From Gammaproteobacteria bacterium (GTDB lineage: Bacteria; Pseudomonadota; Gammaproteobacteria; S012-40): 44,819 nt of DNA. How positions within the stretch are numbered: position 1 is the stretch's first letter; every line of letters starts with the position of its first letter. The position numbers and the translations under genes were made by a program. Below are positions 44,768 through 44,819 of the stretch, piece after piece. The stretch is taken from contig CAKKRP010000017.1 in NCBI GenBank assembly GCA_919902765.1, positions 1-44,819 on the forward strand, in the 5' to 3' direction. The notes under the pieces are model-generated. The model was not told where the DNA came from and searched no databases. It was given only the letters and a program-made list of their open reading frames with translations.

Positions 44768-44819
44768 GTGTGCCGGGCATGGCACGTATCTATGTCGGTG
44801 AAAGTCCGGCAGCCAGGTT
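44768..44819 (+). mobile_element. 5' end of a group IIC intron (cut by the window edge)
   Basis: The last 52 bases begin GTGTGCCGGGCATGGCACG and continue with TCTATGTCGGTGAAAGTCC. This matches the known opening of class C bacterial group II introns (GUGUGCCCGGCAUGG ... GGUGAGAGUCC, as in the Oceanobacillus intron). The preceding hairpin fits the class C insertion habit. The reverse transcriptase/maturase gene would lie outside the window. Confidence 0.75.

Overview
The window looks like a chromosomal segment of a gammaproteobacterium. The evidence is the thrS-infC-rpmI-rplT order, a bioH-containing biotin operon, modABC, an RluF-type pseudouridine synthase and a comF gene next to bioB. I cannot name the genus. 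Coding density is high, many neighbouring genes overlap by 1-4 nt (ATGA, TGATG, TAATG), and the string CGCG is very common. I saw no rRNA gene, tRNA gene, CRISPR array or complete insertion sequence.

Layout, left to right. 1-600: the 3' part of a GalT-like uridylyltransferase and a strong bidirectional terminator. 599-4381 (minus): a large lipoprotein with ten CxxCH haem motifs between two long repeat-rich, probably beta-propeller, regions. 4778-8561 (minus): modABC molybdate importer followed by an RsmB-like rRNA methyltransferase. 8585-9945: a shared regulatory region (two NtrC-like sites and a sigma-54 promoter) in front of amtB. 9971-16760: a cobalamin riboswitch controlling a seven-gene late cobalamin and nucleotide-loop operon (cobO, cbiB, cobC, cobQ, cobU, cobT, cobS), with a 14-codon leader ORF placed between the riboswitch and cobO.

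16823-19078: an accessory-looking stretch with a Uma2-family protein, a secreted spondin-domain protein and a secreted TPPAGF-repeat protein. 19304-22423 (minus): thrS-infC-rpmI-rplT, where infC appears to start with AUC. 22625-23995: two uncharacterised envelope genes (DUF3392, DUF3943). 24004-29610 (minus): a self-contained TonB system of receptor, lipoprotein, ExbB, ExbD and TonB; the receptor carries its own TonB-like domain at the N-terminus. 29795-31075: a dicarboxylate/glutamate symporter. 31284-35794 (minus): bioBFHCD with 4-nt overlaps throughout, from a near-consensus promoter lying in the 5' region of divergent comF.

35891-44380: comF, a DUF938 methyltransferase, a LysR regulator divergent from an NAD(P)-binding protein, a COG2509 flavoprotein, a SpoU-family RNA methyltransferase, rluF and a PhoA-family alkaline phosphatase. 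At the right edge a small secreted-protein gene runs into a terminator-like hairpin and then the 5' end of a group IIC intron.

The most notable items are the decahaem sandwich lipoprotein, the riboswitch/leader-ORF arrangement, the receptor with a built-in TonB domain, the AUC start of infC and the intron at the edge. All functional statements come from reading the sequence and from recall of family features; no database search was run.
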